Below, one piece after another: positions 11,811 through 22,826 of a stretch of DNA of 64,000 nucleotides (positions within the stretch are counted from its first letter, which is position 1; every line of letters starts with the position of its first letter). Source of the stretch: Hypericum androsaemum (lineage: Eukaryota > Streptophyta > Magnoliopsida > Malpighiales > Hypericaceae); contig OZ023197.1 of assembly GCA_963995505.1 (NCBI GenBank), forward strand, positions 14,444,475-14,508,474. The letters run 5' to 3'. Below the pieces are notes generated by a model, which was given only the letters and a program-made list of their open reading frames with translations, was not told where the DNA came from and ran no database searches. The position numbers and the translations under genes were made by a program.

Positions 11811-12871
11811 CATGTCATGGAATGTGCAAGGTGCTTGGGAAAATCGAATATTAACACGTTTAGCTGTGCTAGTCTTGATTATGCTAGATGCCTCATCTTG
11901 TCCCAAAGGCTTGGTGAGCGTTTGATGTGGTCGAGCTTAGTGTAGTGATAGCGCATGAGTTATTGTGGGATCAAATTAGAATGGAAGACTCCGTGCTCGT
12001 GCATCGAACTGTCTTTTGGCGATCCTCCTCATTGTTGACCCGGGCATTCTAATGCGTTACTTTTTTTTTACGTTGCCCTTTGCAGGTCATTTGGTTCATC
12101 TTTTCGAATTCTCCAATATGCATTATTTTCTTCTATTTTGCTCTCTTTTCTTATGTTTTGTTAAGTTGTTGCAGGATACCAATATGCAAGAATCATGTTT
12201 TTTTGTTAATTAAAGTTCATTGTTTGTAGTAGAAAGAAATGGTCTACATGGAAGCAGGTACGTCCTTTCCTTCACCTATCGAGTTAACTAATTTCATGCA
12301 TATGGTCTACATGGAAGCAGGTACGTCCTTTCTTTCACCTATCGAGTAAACTAATTTCATGCATCAACATTAATTGCCTAGTTTGTCCCAAATCAGGTTA
12401 TTTTCTTCTATCTTGCTATCTCTTTGCTTATGTTTTGCGAAGTTGTTGCAGTCAGTGTACCAATATGCATGAATCTTGTTCTATTGCTTGTGGCGGAAAG
12501 AAAGGGTCTACATGTAAACGGGTACGTCTTTTGGTTCACCTTTCGAGTTCACTGTCCACAAACTTCAAGTTGTGCAATGAGTGACTACTTACTAGTAAGA
12601 CCTAACCTCTCTTTCACCTTCAAGTTGTGCTAAATCTCTTTGATATAAGCTCTATGATCTTTCCCTTGTTATTTAAGCAAAAGTGTCATGCATTGATATA
12701 AACAGAAGATAATCCAGACCGAAAATTACGTCCAAATTATATAATCAAACTAAGTTGATGGGTTTTGAACTCCAAACTTCTAGACCAAACAAATCCTGCA
12801 GTGTATCTCAGAGATCCGAGTCCAAAACCTCTTAAAAAATTATATGTTTTCATGAGATATATCTGTATCAG
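11811..12871. other. Spacer with short direct repeats, no supported gene
   Basis: No domain is recognisable in the short open frames here. The stretch contains the 63-bp tandem repeat at 12240-12364 and a decayed third unit near 12507. Confidence 0.45.
12240..12364. repeat. 63-bp direct tandem repeat, two near-identical units
   Basis: Units start at 12240 and 12303 with tggtctacatggaagcag and differ at few positions. A diverged third unit begins near 12507 (gggtctacatgtaaac). Confidence 0.8.
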
Positions 12872-13310
12872 TTGTCCCAGATAACAACTATGCAACACCA
12901 CCAGCCTCTGCTTTCAACATTAGGAAAGTTTTTGCTCAGAATTGACCCCCTCAGAGAAGGTGCAAAGTGGCGTCGTATGGTTGGTCAAGAGCTGTATTCC
13001 CCTGTGCTCTTGGCATCCATTTTAGCTGATGGATTCCCCCGCGTCTTGCAGGAAGGATGTACCGTAACTAATTCCATTGACCCGACCTTTTCCGGAGACG
13101 ATAAAATTGATACGTTCCTCGTAGACTTGAGTTCTGGAAACGATAGATAAAAATCGATCTCTCTTAGCTGGTACGAGGCAAAGGTGACCCGAAAATATAG
13201 CTCTGATGCTAAGAAGAGGGCAAAAGGCAAAGATAGCCGAGGGAACATGCTGCCCTCAGCATCTGGTGTCTTGAACTTGAAGTCGAGTCATTTGACTTAA
13301 ACCTTTTAAG
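12872..13310 (+). pseudogene. Unrecognised decayed coding segment
   Basis: A 92-codon plus frame (12872-13150) is followed after a TAA by about 50 more open codons to 13301, ending in a lysine/arginine-rich tail. The codon pattern looks protein-like, but I do not recognise a family and see no clear intron borders. It may be a processed or captured gene piece. Confidence 0.3.
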
Positions 13311-14364
13311 TGACTTGAATGAACATCACAGTGGGAAACAATGGCTGCTTATTTTGTGCATGCACATTATAAAACCAATTGAGCGGAAAAACTTAGAACA
13401 TGGTTTCTACGCATAAAAATCCTACCAAATTATGTGGAAAATTTTAATATGGATTCAATGCAAGTAGGATTCGGTATATCCAACTAGTGACAATTCTAAA
13501 TATGACATGAATTCTGTTTCTATCTAAATTTTAGGATTTATGATTCTTGGTTAAACTATATTATACATTATATCAGTACACTCTAGTCTAGGGTATGAAA
13601 CTAATATAATATGATTTTCCGACTTTATTATCAACTCCAAATTTATTTTTGGAATGTGAGTCTCTATTTAGATTGGCCCTCCATTAAAAGAAGTAAAAGT
13701 TAATTTTAATACGGGGTTTCACGCTTTTTGACACTCTATTACTATGTAGTTTCAAAATCATTGATCGAGAGACATAAATTTTTCTAATTGATAATCTACT
13801 ATTTGAATAAATGTTTTAGATATAATACCCCAAGTATAATTAAGAAAAAATTGATTGTAAATTATCTATCGAAACAAATTTGAAAAAAAATCATATCAGT
13901 GAGTGTTTGTTATCCTTTCAACAATTATAACCAACTCAAGCTCATGAGAATACCATACCATCTATGGCGGGGAAGTAAATGAATCCTTGCTTGTATATGA
14001 CTGAGAGGGTGTAATATAGTAACTACCAATGTTCAAAGAATAGATGAGCTAGAATCGTTCTTGAATCGTAGTTGTTCCAAAGAGATCTTTGGTCCAAGTC
14101 TCACAAAAATGACACATTTAAGATAGTTGTCTTTTAAAAAGGGTTTGATAGTACTTTGACTATTAATATCGTGTCCATTATTATCCAGAGATACCATTAA
14201 GGCAGGGAGTAGTAGTATATACGTCTAAGAATAACAAGTTCCCAGAAAGAAAATGCAGGACAGAGATTATTTTCTCTTCTGATTTACAACAAAAGAAGCA
14301 ATGTACTTATCTTACCAAAGGCCAAAAACTCGGAGAGTTAACCTCCCTTGAAACCTAATTTATC
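13311..14364. other. AT-rich spacer; 3' flank of the gene at 14365
   Basis: Nothing coding is seen. The right end (about 14230-14364) is the probable 3' UTR of the minus-strand gene that stops at 14365. Confidence 0.45.
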
Positions 14365-16522
14365 CTAGTTGCTGATTGCTACATCATGCATCTTCGCCTG
14401 CAACTCTGAAGTACCGATGCAATCCAGTTCTTGCTCGATCGCCCCTAACGAATTCTTCAGGTTATCGCATGCTTGGGCGAAAGAGTCCGAAGAGCTTTTG
14501 GAACTTTCTACAACACCCTGGATTTCAAGAAGGAAGCTCGATATTTTCTTCGAAGCTGCATCTATTGATTGAACTTCTTGTGGAGGGTAAAGACAGGCCC
14601 CAAGCTCATCGATCTGTACCCTAATTCCTTGGCATGATCTCAGTAAATTCTCCAATGAGTCCACAAATCCACCATTGTCACTTGGCTTCTCCAGTTTGAT
14701 TAAACCAGTGATGGTACGTATTAGTTCCTTGATGAATACAAGTGCCTCAGAGACGACTCCTGTTGCTGTTTGAGCGACCTTCATCTCCTCGGGGGACAAG
14801 TCATTGCCGAAATCTCCATCATTAGAACAATCTCCATGATCATGGCTTACATTTTCCGCCTGTGAAGAAGCACCATTAGAGTTGTCATCTGTTCCATTGG
14901 TGGAAGACGGCTTTAGCTCCTTCATCTCGCGAAGAACATCCTTCACTGAAATTGCAACTTTTGTCATTGCACGACCGATTGCAGTGACATTTGTAGCAGG
15001 AGTCTTCTTAAGGGCAGAACATGCCTCCCAAACTGCACCCACTAACTGAGGAATGGTAAGCTTTATGTCCGTATCATGAGAACCTGCAGGTGTTGATTTC
15101 ATGGGAATGAGGTAGAAATTTAACATCTGAGCATAAATAAATTAGCTATATTACTGCAAATTAGCAGGAAATTGTTCAAACAAAGTTCAACAAAAGTTCA
15201 CGAAGGCATCTACTTCTTCAAGTCTCGAACTAAACTACTTGCATTCAAGACGACAGGCTGCATCTATCTATCCGTGTGTGCAAACCAAAAGATTACCGTA
15301 AGAAGATACAGTCTTCATCATCAGCTTGAAGCTGCAATCAACAACTTGTTTTATCGGCACATGGATATTAGAAGAAAGGGTAGGCCCTGCTCCAACCGTA
15401 CTTCCATGAGAAAGTAATAGCGGACCCTGCAAGGTATTGAAGTACACCACCATATTTTGCTCAATTCCTTCTCCACTCCACAGCATCCCAACTGTAAAAT
15501 CATTGCATCACAAAGATGACAAAAATTCCAAGTAACATCGTAAGAGATAGTTTCTCGTCTTTTACATGAGCTCGAAACAGTTCACCTTATAATAAGCCAA
15601 GGTGTATTATGGTTTAAACAAAGTTGCAATCTTTACAACTTCTTTACTCTAACTGACATACAATGGGACTCAAATAGTGGCCCACTTCAACTAGCCCGAC
15701 TAATCCAGATTTGTGACGGATCAGACCTCTTGTTAAACTAGACCTCATGAGCTCAACAATTGAAGTTCTCCAATCTCCATGTAGAATATTAGAGCAACGG
15801 AAGCGTAAACATGAATATTTAGTATACGCGAACGAGGACACACTATCTCAAGGCTAAAACACCACCTATACTATTATGTCATTGCTAAAGCCAAACCAAA
15901 AGGCAACAAACCCCGCTCCTAAATATGCACTAGCATAGAGTTCTAACCCAGTTAGAATGTGGGACAAGGTGTATTATGATTTAGATAAAGTTGCAATCTT
16001 TACAACTTCTTTATTCTAACTGCCATAGCTACACTTTCAATGGGACTCGAATATCGCCCAATTCAACTAGCCCGACTCGAGTCCCATTGAAAGTGTAGCT
16101 ATGGCAGTTAGAATAAAGAAGTTGTAAAGATTGCAACTTTATCTAAATCATAATATCGCCCAATTCAACTAGCCCGACTAATTCAGATACGAGCACAAAA
16201 ATTCTGGTGTTCCATACCAACAGTAGCCTGTTTAGAGACCTGGTCGCCCATTTTAACCAGATCGTCCCAGCTCACTTTCTCCAGGGAAGAAGGAAGTGCA
16301 CGATCCAACGCCTAAAACCCACCAACCAAATCAGAGAAAGTTCAAAACCCTAATAAGAGAGTCAAGTACAAAGATTGGAACTTTGCAAGTGGATGAAGAA
16401 AATAACTACTGGGTTTGGAAGAGAGAAGGTAGAAGAAGAGGAAGAACCTGGAAGGTCTCGTGGACGGCGTGGAGGTGGGAAGTTAGGGCACGGTGAAGCC
16501 GCTCTTTCTGTGCTTTCCCCAT
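14365..16522 (-). CDS. Cyclin-D1-binding-protein-1-like (GCIP family), 4 exons, 360 aa
   Basis: Exons are 16448-16522, 16218-16311, 15297-15491 and 14365-15083. All junctions are GT-AG and they join into 1083 nt with one stop. The start ATG at 16522-16520 opens MGKAQKERLHRAL. The middle carries the segments LLSHGSTVGAGPTL and KQVVDCSFKL, and IPQLVGAVWEACSALKK follows, as in plant proteins annotated as cyclin-D1-binding protein homologues. The animal relative (CCNDBP1) binds D-type cyclins and dampens cell-cycle genes; the plant role is poorly known. The protein is mostly helical, with an acidic, Ser/Asn-rich linker near residues 175-200 and no signal peptide. All splice sites and the frame are intact, so I consider it a working gene. 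Intron 2 (15492-16217) contains a large inverted repeat, listed separately. Confidence 0.88.
15597..15705. repeat. Diverged direct copy of the intron-2 inverted-repeat arm
   Basis: The stretch from ccaaggtgtattatgg to tagcccgacta matches arm 1 at 15965-16076 with several differences. The intron thus holds three related copies, two direct and one inverted. Confidence 0.7.
15973..16154. repeat. Perfect 78-bp inverted repeat in intron 2
   Basis: Arm 15973-16050 is the exact reverse complement of arm 16077-16154, separated by 26 nt. The 26-nt spacer (atatcgcccaattc...) is repeated in direct orientation just after arm 2 (16152-16177). Transcribed with the host gene, it would fold into a 78-bp hairpin. 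Confidence 0.93.
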
Positions 16523-17180
16523 CTCCTCTGACCTCTCCTCTCCCTCTGTGAGTCTCTCAGTCTCAGGGATTTTTCCCTCGAGTGTTTGAAATTTACGAGT
16601 TTTACAACTTTGTTGTCCGTTTCAATTGTACACGGATCCGTGGTGTTTAACGAAATATTCAGTTTAATCTTTACTGTTTTTAATATCCTACATTCGTCCT
16701 CCTACTTTGTCTCAAACATCTTCTACCAAGCTTTTTTTTATAAGAAGCTTCCTCTTCCGAGTGTCCATTATAATGGAAGCGCTTACAAATGGATGTTGTA
16801 ATTAGAGATCCCAGTGCAGCATTTTAAGACAATACAGTCTCAGCTTCTTGTAGTTAAGTGGCCTCCTCACATCACACCACAATGTACATTTATATACTAG
16901 TAAATACTAATCTGCATTTGCAATTGACTGATCAGAATGAACGCGGGGAGTCCTCGTCATTCGACGACCGCCAGACTGGTTGATCTTCTACCAACGTCTA
17001 GCACGCTGGTGGAGGGGGGATAGGAATATGCGGCGGCCTGGGTGGGCTGCCACTTCGTGTTGGGGAAGGGTTTCGAACCCTACCACCGGAGGAGGAGAGC
17101 AGTTGTCCGCCATGGTCGGGGCTGAAATTATTGCAGGGGAAGACGAAGATTAATTCTGTTTTTTTAATTTTATTTGAAGG
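16523..17180. other. 5' region of the GCIP-like gene and TIR-like spacer
   Basis: The region next to the ATG is pyrimidine-rich and is probably the 5' UTR and promoter; no clear TATA box was picked. Positions 16635-16720 resemble the terminal repeats at 19853-20305 (gtttaacgaaa...cagtttaat), so a decayed transposon end lies here. A GC-rich block at 16930-17160 has no recognisable coding content. Confidence 0.45.
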
Positions 17181-17188
17181 GTAAAAAG

Positions 17189-17993
17189 CATAGTTTTAAA
17201 AAAGTAGTCCAACTAGCAGTCCGACCGTAAATCATTCATTTTAGCGGGTTTTTTTTAGGGTGAAAAATGGGATGTGGTTGAATTGCTCATTTTTTGGTCG
17301 GACCGAATGGTTTTTAACTTCATTCCGACCAGAAAATGCCGGTTCAACCAAAACTTAATAAAAAGCCTAAAATTTGTACCTATTTGACCTAAAATTAGAA
17401 ATCAAAACCCTAAAAACAAAAAATTCCCAAAATTGAAACGACCCTCCTAACCGTCCCCGCCCGACCGCGTCTCAGTCTCTCTCCCCGTCTCTCAGTCTCT
17501 CTCAGCCTTCTTGCCTCCTGCTGTCGAGTTTTTTCTCTTGTTGTCGCACTTGCCTCCTGCTACTGGGCATGGTTAATTAGGTCAGAGATTGGATGATTTT
17601 TTTTTGTGAAAGTCAGAGATTGGATGATCGACGAGGAAGAAGAGGGCAATTGATGAATATTTTTGGAGTTAGATTGAAATTGGATAATTAAAAATTTTAA
17701 TTCAGAGATAAAAGAGAGATTTTTGATGGAAAAGAGATAAAGTAAGAAAAAGATGGAGAGTAGAATCTGTGGATTTATTTTAAGTTTTATCTTTTAAAAG
17801 AAAGTGTTTAGTGGAGATATATCTAGAACATTCTATGGGTTCTTAGTTCTTAACACGTGTTTAGTGGAGGTATTTTTTTGTTCTTAATAATAATAAAAGT
17901 TCTGGGCCGACCGGTAGTCTGATCAGTCGGACCGGACAACCCGAAAAACAGACCAAATTCGGGTTGTACCAAAATCCGTATTTTAAAACTATG
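17189..17993. mobile_element. hAT-like element, 805 bp
   Basis: The ends are CATAGTTTTAAAA and TTTTAAAACTATG. The flanking octamers gtaaaaag (17181-17188) and gtaaacag (17994-18001) differ at one base, as in an old 8-bp TSD. The interior has no transposase frame. It belongs to the same family as the elements at 18026-19844 and 31679-32118, which share the cggtcgga motif near the ends. Confidence 0.82.
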
Positions 17994-18727
17994 GTAAACA
18001 GGTCATAAATAAATTGGTAAATTATCATAGTTTTAAAATACGATTTTTGGTCCGGCCCAAATTTGGTCCGTTTTCTGGATCATTCGATCCGACCGATCGG
18101 ATCGGACTTTTTATTTTAATAAAAATATTTTAAATTTATATATAGTATATAGGTAAGAAACTAAACAAGTTGTATTACAAAACATGAACAAAGCCCATCT
18201 ACTATAAAACATGAACAAAGCCCATTTTCATTTCCCGTTTGTCTCTGGCCCACAATCCAACTAAAAAACAATTAAGAATTCCATTGTCTTCCAGCCTTCT
18301 CCTCCCAATCTCCCTCCCTCTTTCTTATCTCTTCAACCCTCCAGTCACTTTTTCCAACCTCAAACAAAAACCAATCTCAACCAAAAAGAACTAATAGATT
18401 CCTATAAACTATGATAATATTCTTAACAAAATAGATTCCTATAAACCATTACTCTACAGCCCACAAAATTTTTGGTTAGCTTGATAATCATCCAGCCTCC
18501 TCTCAATCTCCCCTCTCTCTCTCTCTCTCTCTCTGGTGAGCTCGATTCTCCATCGTCTCCCCTGGGTCACGGCTTCACACACCTTGCTGTCTCCTCCTCC
18601 ACCTGCCCCCTCCACGGCCTTCTCCACCCACTCCCCTACACGGCTTCATGTCTCAACCTCCACGGGCCACGAAAATTCTTAGATTTGCAATTGATTTCAA
18701 AGTGAAAAAGGTAATTGATTTTGTTTT

Positions 18728-19574
18728 GGGAAAAGTCCACTTTCGTACCCTGTGGTATCGACCAAAATCACTTTAGTACCCTGTGGTAAAAAACCGATCA
18801 ATCGAGTCATACTTATTCCAATTAATATCAAAAAGGGCCTCGGGCAGCTGCCCGGAGTTGCCCGAACCTACCCGCCCGCTGCCCGGGCCACGTGGCGCCA
18901 CGTCACCAATTCCTCTCCCCTCCGATTTTCCTCCTCCTCCTCCTCCTCCCCTCCTCCTCCTCCTCCTCCGCCTCCTCTTCCTCCGCGTTCCTCCTCCTCC
19001 TCCTCCTCCCCTCCTCCTCCTCCTCCTCCTCCTCTCCTCCTCCTCCCCGCATCCCCCTCCTCCTCCGCGTCCTCCTCCTCCCCGCGTCCTCCTCCTCCCC
19101 GCATCCCCCTCCTCCCCCGCGTCCCCCTCCTCCTCTCTTCCTCCTCCCCGCGTCCCCCTCCTCCTCTCCTCCTCCTCCCCGCGTCCTCCTCCCCCTCCTC
19201 CTCTCCTCCTCCTCCCCGCGTCCTCCTCCTCCTCCTCGTCCTCCTCCTCCTCCCCGCGTCCCCCTCCTCCTCCTCCTCCTCCTCCTCCTCCCCGCCTCCT
19301 CCTCCTCCTCCCCGCGTCCCCCTCCTCCTCCTCCTCCTCCTCCCCACCTCCTCCTCCTCCTCTTGGTGACGTGGCTCCACGTCACCAAAATTGGTGACGT
19401 GGCTGACCACGTGGCCCGGGCAGCGCCCGGGCAGGTTCGGGCAGCTCCGGGCAGCTGCCCGAGGCCCTTTTTGATGTTAATTGGAATAAGTATGACTCGA
19501 TTGATCGGTTTTTTACCACAGGGTACTAAAGTGATTTTGGTCGATACCACAGGGTACGAAAGTGGACTTTTTCC
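18728..19574. mobile_element. Mutator-like non-autonomous element with long TIRs, 847 bp
   Basis: The ends are inverted repeats of about 180 bp (18728-18910 and about 19391-19574) that differ at only a few positions. They are flanked by the 9-bp duplication ttttgtttt (18719-18727 and 19575-19583). Long TIRs with a 9-bp TSD are typical of Mutator-like elements. It sits inside the hAT element at 18026-19844. It encodes no transposase; the interior is the polypyrimidine filler listed next. Confidence 0.9.
18911..19362. repeat. ~450-bp polypyrimidine (CCT/TCC) tract
   Basis: The plus strand is almost pure C/T, mainly cctcctcct, broken at intervals by cccgcg or ccgcgt. All six-frame ORFs here (Pro/Ser/Leu or Arg/Gly/Glu runs) are composition artefacts. 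Such tracts can form triplex or other non-B DNA and are hard to assemble. Confidence 0.95.
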
Positions 19575-19852
19575 TTTTGTTTTTTAGGTATAAAAAGGTA
19601 ATTGATTTGCAATTGTGTGTTTGGGCAAAATTCTGAGGGTTTGGGGAATGGGAAAGAACAGAAGATCGATTTTTAAAGAAGTGAAAAGGTCTCGAATCAC
19701 TAAGTTCCGGTCGGACCGTAAAATTCTGGTCAGCACCACCCGGTCGGACCGTAATTTGAGCGGTTCAACCTTTCCCCGTTTTTACCCCTAAAAACGAGCG
19801 ACTTCAATGTCTGATTTGTGGTCCGACCATTTTTTAAAACTATGTAAATTAT

Positions 19853-20305
19853 TCTCATGCCCCTGGTATTTAACAAAACACTCAGTTTAGTCCTTACTAT
19901 TTTCATTAATCTTTATGGGTCCTTCTAGTTTGAAATAATACACCTTTCAGGTCCCGCTTCTGCTTCGGGCAACGACAATTGAGGCAGAGAGCATCGTCCC
20001 GCTTGGATCTACCGCCGAATTAAAACTTTTGTTGGCCAAAGATAGAAGTGATTCTTGGCTAGAAATTGAAACATTTGTTGGCCGAAGAAGACGAGATGGG
20101 GAATCGCAGTTGTTTATTTTTTACGTTTTGGAAGGGTAAAATGGTCATTAAAAAATTATGTTGATAACTGAAATTAGTGGTGGGTTCGCCAGGGACCTGA
20201 GAAGTGCATTATTTCAAACTAGGTAGACCCATAAAGGTTATTGAAAACAGTAAGGACGAAATCGAGTGTTCCGTTAAACAGCAAAGACCTGAGAGCAATT
20301 TTTCC
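19853..20305. repeat. TIR-type element with ~100-bp inverted ends
   Basis: The left end (ggtatttaacaaaacactca... to ...caggtccc near 19965) is the reverse complement, with mismatches, of the right end near 20190-20300. A second, more decayed end of the same type lies at 20340-20465 and another at 16635-16720, so the family is nested here. TSDs could not be fixed. Confidence 0.55.
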
Positions 20306-20603
20306 TAAATAAATTGTGTTGAATGATGATGTTAGCATTGGATCCGCTAGGGACCTTAGAAGTATTTTTTTGCAAATTAAGAGAACGAATATAGGTTATT
20401 AAAAATAGCAAGAACTAAATCATATATTTTTTTAAATACCAAGGACCTAACAATAATTTATCCAAAATTTTATCATCCTAGTGTCTATTTAAAATACGAG
20501 ATAATTATTCCCATTTTCGCATGACGAGATTTTTTTCTCGTCACTGATTGACGAGAATTACTTTTTCGTCATATACCCGCTTAACAAGTAGAAATCTCGT
20601 CAA

Positions 20604-22083
20604 AGTTTGGCTCATCTGCCACCTGGAAGGCGATGGTGAAGGCCCGCCCGGCTCTAGCTCATGGCCTGCGCCAGAACATTAGCAATGGACTTCAGATCTC
20701 TTTCTGAGATGATCCGTGGCTCTCCCCATCTCCTCTCCGGAATCACCTCCTTAAAGACCTTCCGACCGCGGAGGCGAGACGGCGGTGGCCGAGTATTGGT
20801 CATCGGGGAGTGGGTGGGACGCCTCTAGGCTTGAGGCTTTCCTGCCTCCACACCTTATTAATTCTTTGACATCAACTTTTTTGCAGGATTCACCATATTG
20901 GCCGGATACGATCTCCTGGTGCCTCACGCAGGACGGGCGATTCTCCACCCGCTCTATGTATGAGGTGCTATGTAGAGAGGGGGAGATGCCACCAGTAGGC
21001 CCGGTCTAGAGTCGTATATGGGCCCTTCATACACCTGGCTTTTATGTCATGGCAGGTTGATGGAATGTGGAACAAGCAGAGAGGCACTTCACAGATGATG
21101 GTACGTGTCCTAGAGATGGTGTTTTTCCCGAATCTCTAATGCATCGTGATTGCAGGTTTGCTAGGACGGTGTGGGTAGCCCTCCTCCCACAAACCCCCAG
21201 GGATTTTTACACTGAGACCGACCCGCGCAGATGGCTTAGGGCCAACATCTCGGCCACCACGATTCCCATGACTGGAACACCCTGGGCGATGATCTTTGTG
21301 ACAGCATGTTGGTGGTTTTGACGGTGGCGGTGCTACTCTGCCTTCCGACCTGGCACTACCTCGGGGCACCCCCTTCCTTCATCATCACGCAAGCACAGGA
21401 GTATGCTCGTGTCCTGATAGACCGAATTACTCCACTTTCCCCACGCTGTGAGATCCTAGTATCCTGGCAGCGTTCTGCGGATGGCTTCGTTAAGCTCAAC
21501 ACAGACAGAGCTTCGACGGGCAAAGATGGGAGACTAACCGAGCCCACCCACTAGTTGCACTAATCTCGAAGGCGCGAGAGCTACTGGCGCAAAGATGGGA
21601 GATCAACATCTAGCACACTTGGCGAGAGGGCAACCGACTGGCGGACATACTCTCCAAGCATGCTCTGGAGATCTCATATGACTATGTTACATCTGATGTA
21701 CCTTTCAGTTTTTGTATCGAGGTGTACTTAGATGACTTGCGGGGGTTTAGCCTTCTCCGCTGCTCTCGTTTGACCAGTGATGATGTAAAAGGATCAGTTC
21801 TAGCGGTATCAACGTCAAGGCGGACCACCCTTGTCTTGCCGAGGTGCTCTTTCCCTACTGAGGCGGGTTTTTCCATTGGGTTTTTACCGTCGGAGAGTTT
21901 TACTGAGGCCGGCAGCCGCAACCTCGAGAGAGGGGATCTTTTTATTGAGGTCAGTAGTAGTAGGAGTAGTAGCAGTAGTAGCAGTAGACGTCTGGACCAT
22001 GGCTAGGCTATTTATGACTGCTGTATCTGTTTGCGTTCACGTACTTATATAGGGGCCTTACTCCACCACTTCTAAAAAAAAAA
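20604..22083 (+). mobile_element. 5'-truncated LINE (L1-type), 1480 bp
   Basis: The insertion is flanked by the 15-bp duplication tagaaatctcgtcaa (20589-20603 and 22084-22098) and ends in an A-tract. Only the C-terminal part of ORF2 remains, in several frames. It shows a post-RT segment (GSGWDASRLEAFLPPHLIN), a zinc-finger-like DCRFARTVWVALLP segment, then a decayed RNase H (KLNTDRAST, REGNRLADILSKHA). Frameshifts and stops show it is dead. Confidence 0.9.
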
Positions 22084-22173
22084 TAGAAATCTCGTCAAGT
22101 AGGAAATCTGACGTGGCACATATAATTATCTGTAATCTAATTTTTGGATTATCTGAGATCTCTTTCTGTAATC

Positions 22174-22204
22174 CCAGAGTAACAAATATTAATCTGCTTT
22201 TTCA
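22174..22204 (+). repeat. Left arm of a 31-bp perfect inverted repeat around the viral locus
   Basis: It starts ccagagtaac and ends gctttttca, and is the exact reverse complement of 30087-30117. Both arms lie just outside the TA-rich flanks of the endogenous virus. Confidence 0.9.
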
Positions 22205-22222
22205 CGTTTATATATATATTTG

Positions 22223-22228
<6 letters not shown>

Positions 22229-22263
<35 letters not shown>
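22229..22263. repeat. (TA)n tract at the left border of the viral locus
   Basis: About 17 TA units preceded by ttgaattgaa. The right border has a matching tract in inverted context (30001-30029 followed by ttcaattcaa). Confidence 0.9.
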
Positions 22264-22265
<2 letters not shown>

Positions 22266-22518
22266 TATATAAATATAAACTTGATAAATATAAACTTTAT
22301 TAATATAAACTTGATAAACATAAATAAACTTTAGTACAATAATAATAATATAAACTTTAAGACTAAATACGGAGATAGACTTTAAAGAGAGGGATAGAGG
22401 GATTACAATCACATAGGGGAAGAGCAGGTATGATCAAGTATGATGATCAAGGGCTTCTATTCTCTATGGGTTTATCCAACGAAATCACACTCTGATGTTA
22501 ACAATAGAGGGCTCCTCC

Positions 22519-22525
22519 TTATATA
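22519..22525 (-). promoter_or_regulatory. TATA box of the viral promoter
   Basis: Read on the minus strand, CTCCCTATATAAGGAGG (22514-22530) lies downstream of ORF2. In circular pararetroviruses the full-length RNA promoter lies there and drives the leader. The leader would be split between the left end (22263-22490) and the right end (29672-30000) of the integrated copy. Confidence 0.6.
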
Positions 22526-22564
22526 GGGAGAGGAGGTCCTATTACACAATAGTGGTCAATAAGG

Positions 22565-22756
22565 GGCAGAAGGAATCTCTGCTTTCGGTGGCTTTGGTGC
22601 GTTGTCAGTTACTTTCGGTGGCTGGGGTCCACCATTTTGAAAGTCATTGATTTCGTTGGTGGCAGAAGGAATCTCTGCTTTCGGTGGCTTTGGTGCGTTG
22701 TCAGTTACTTTCGGTGGCTGGGGTCCACCATTTTGATAATTTTGTTGAAAGTCGTT
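22565..22756 (-). repeat. 96-bp tandem duplication at the 3' end of viral ORF2
   Basis: Units begin at 22565 and 22661 with ggcagaaggaatctctgc. In the minus frame they encode a 32-residue repeat rich in Pro, Lys and Asn (core PPKVTDNAPKPPKAEIPSA). Confidence 0.85.
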
Positions 22757-22826
22757 GACGTTGTTGTGGTTGAAAATCGTTGATGCCGTTGCGGTTGAAA
22801 TTCGTTGATGCCGTTGTGGGATGGGT

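Larger units (their letters stand above)
18026..19844. mobile_element. hAT-like element with a nested Mutator-like insertion
   Basis: The ends are CATAGTTTTAAAA and TTTTTAAAACTATG, flanked by a perfect 8-bp duplication taaattat (18018-18025 and 19845-19852). Without the nested 847-bp element and its 9-bp duplication it would be about 960 bp, close in size to its neighbour at 17189-17993. Confidence 0.88.

Noticed and set aside
11677..11925. ORF starting in the Ty3 LTR, with SWNVQG resembling the start of a LINE ORF2
   Set aside because: The similarity is only a few residues and no endonuclease motifs follow.
18752..19587. Several 180-231 codon ORFs on both strands
   Set aside because: They are Pro/Ser/Leu or Arg/Gly/Glu runs produced by the CCT repeat inside a Mutator-like element; no real protein signal.
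22149..22412. 87-codon minus ORF
   Set aside because: Made of Ile/Tyr runs from the TA repeat at the viral border.
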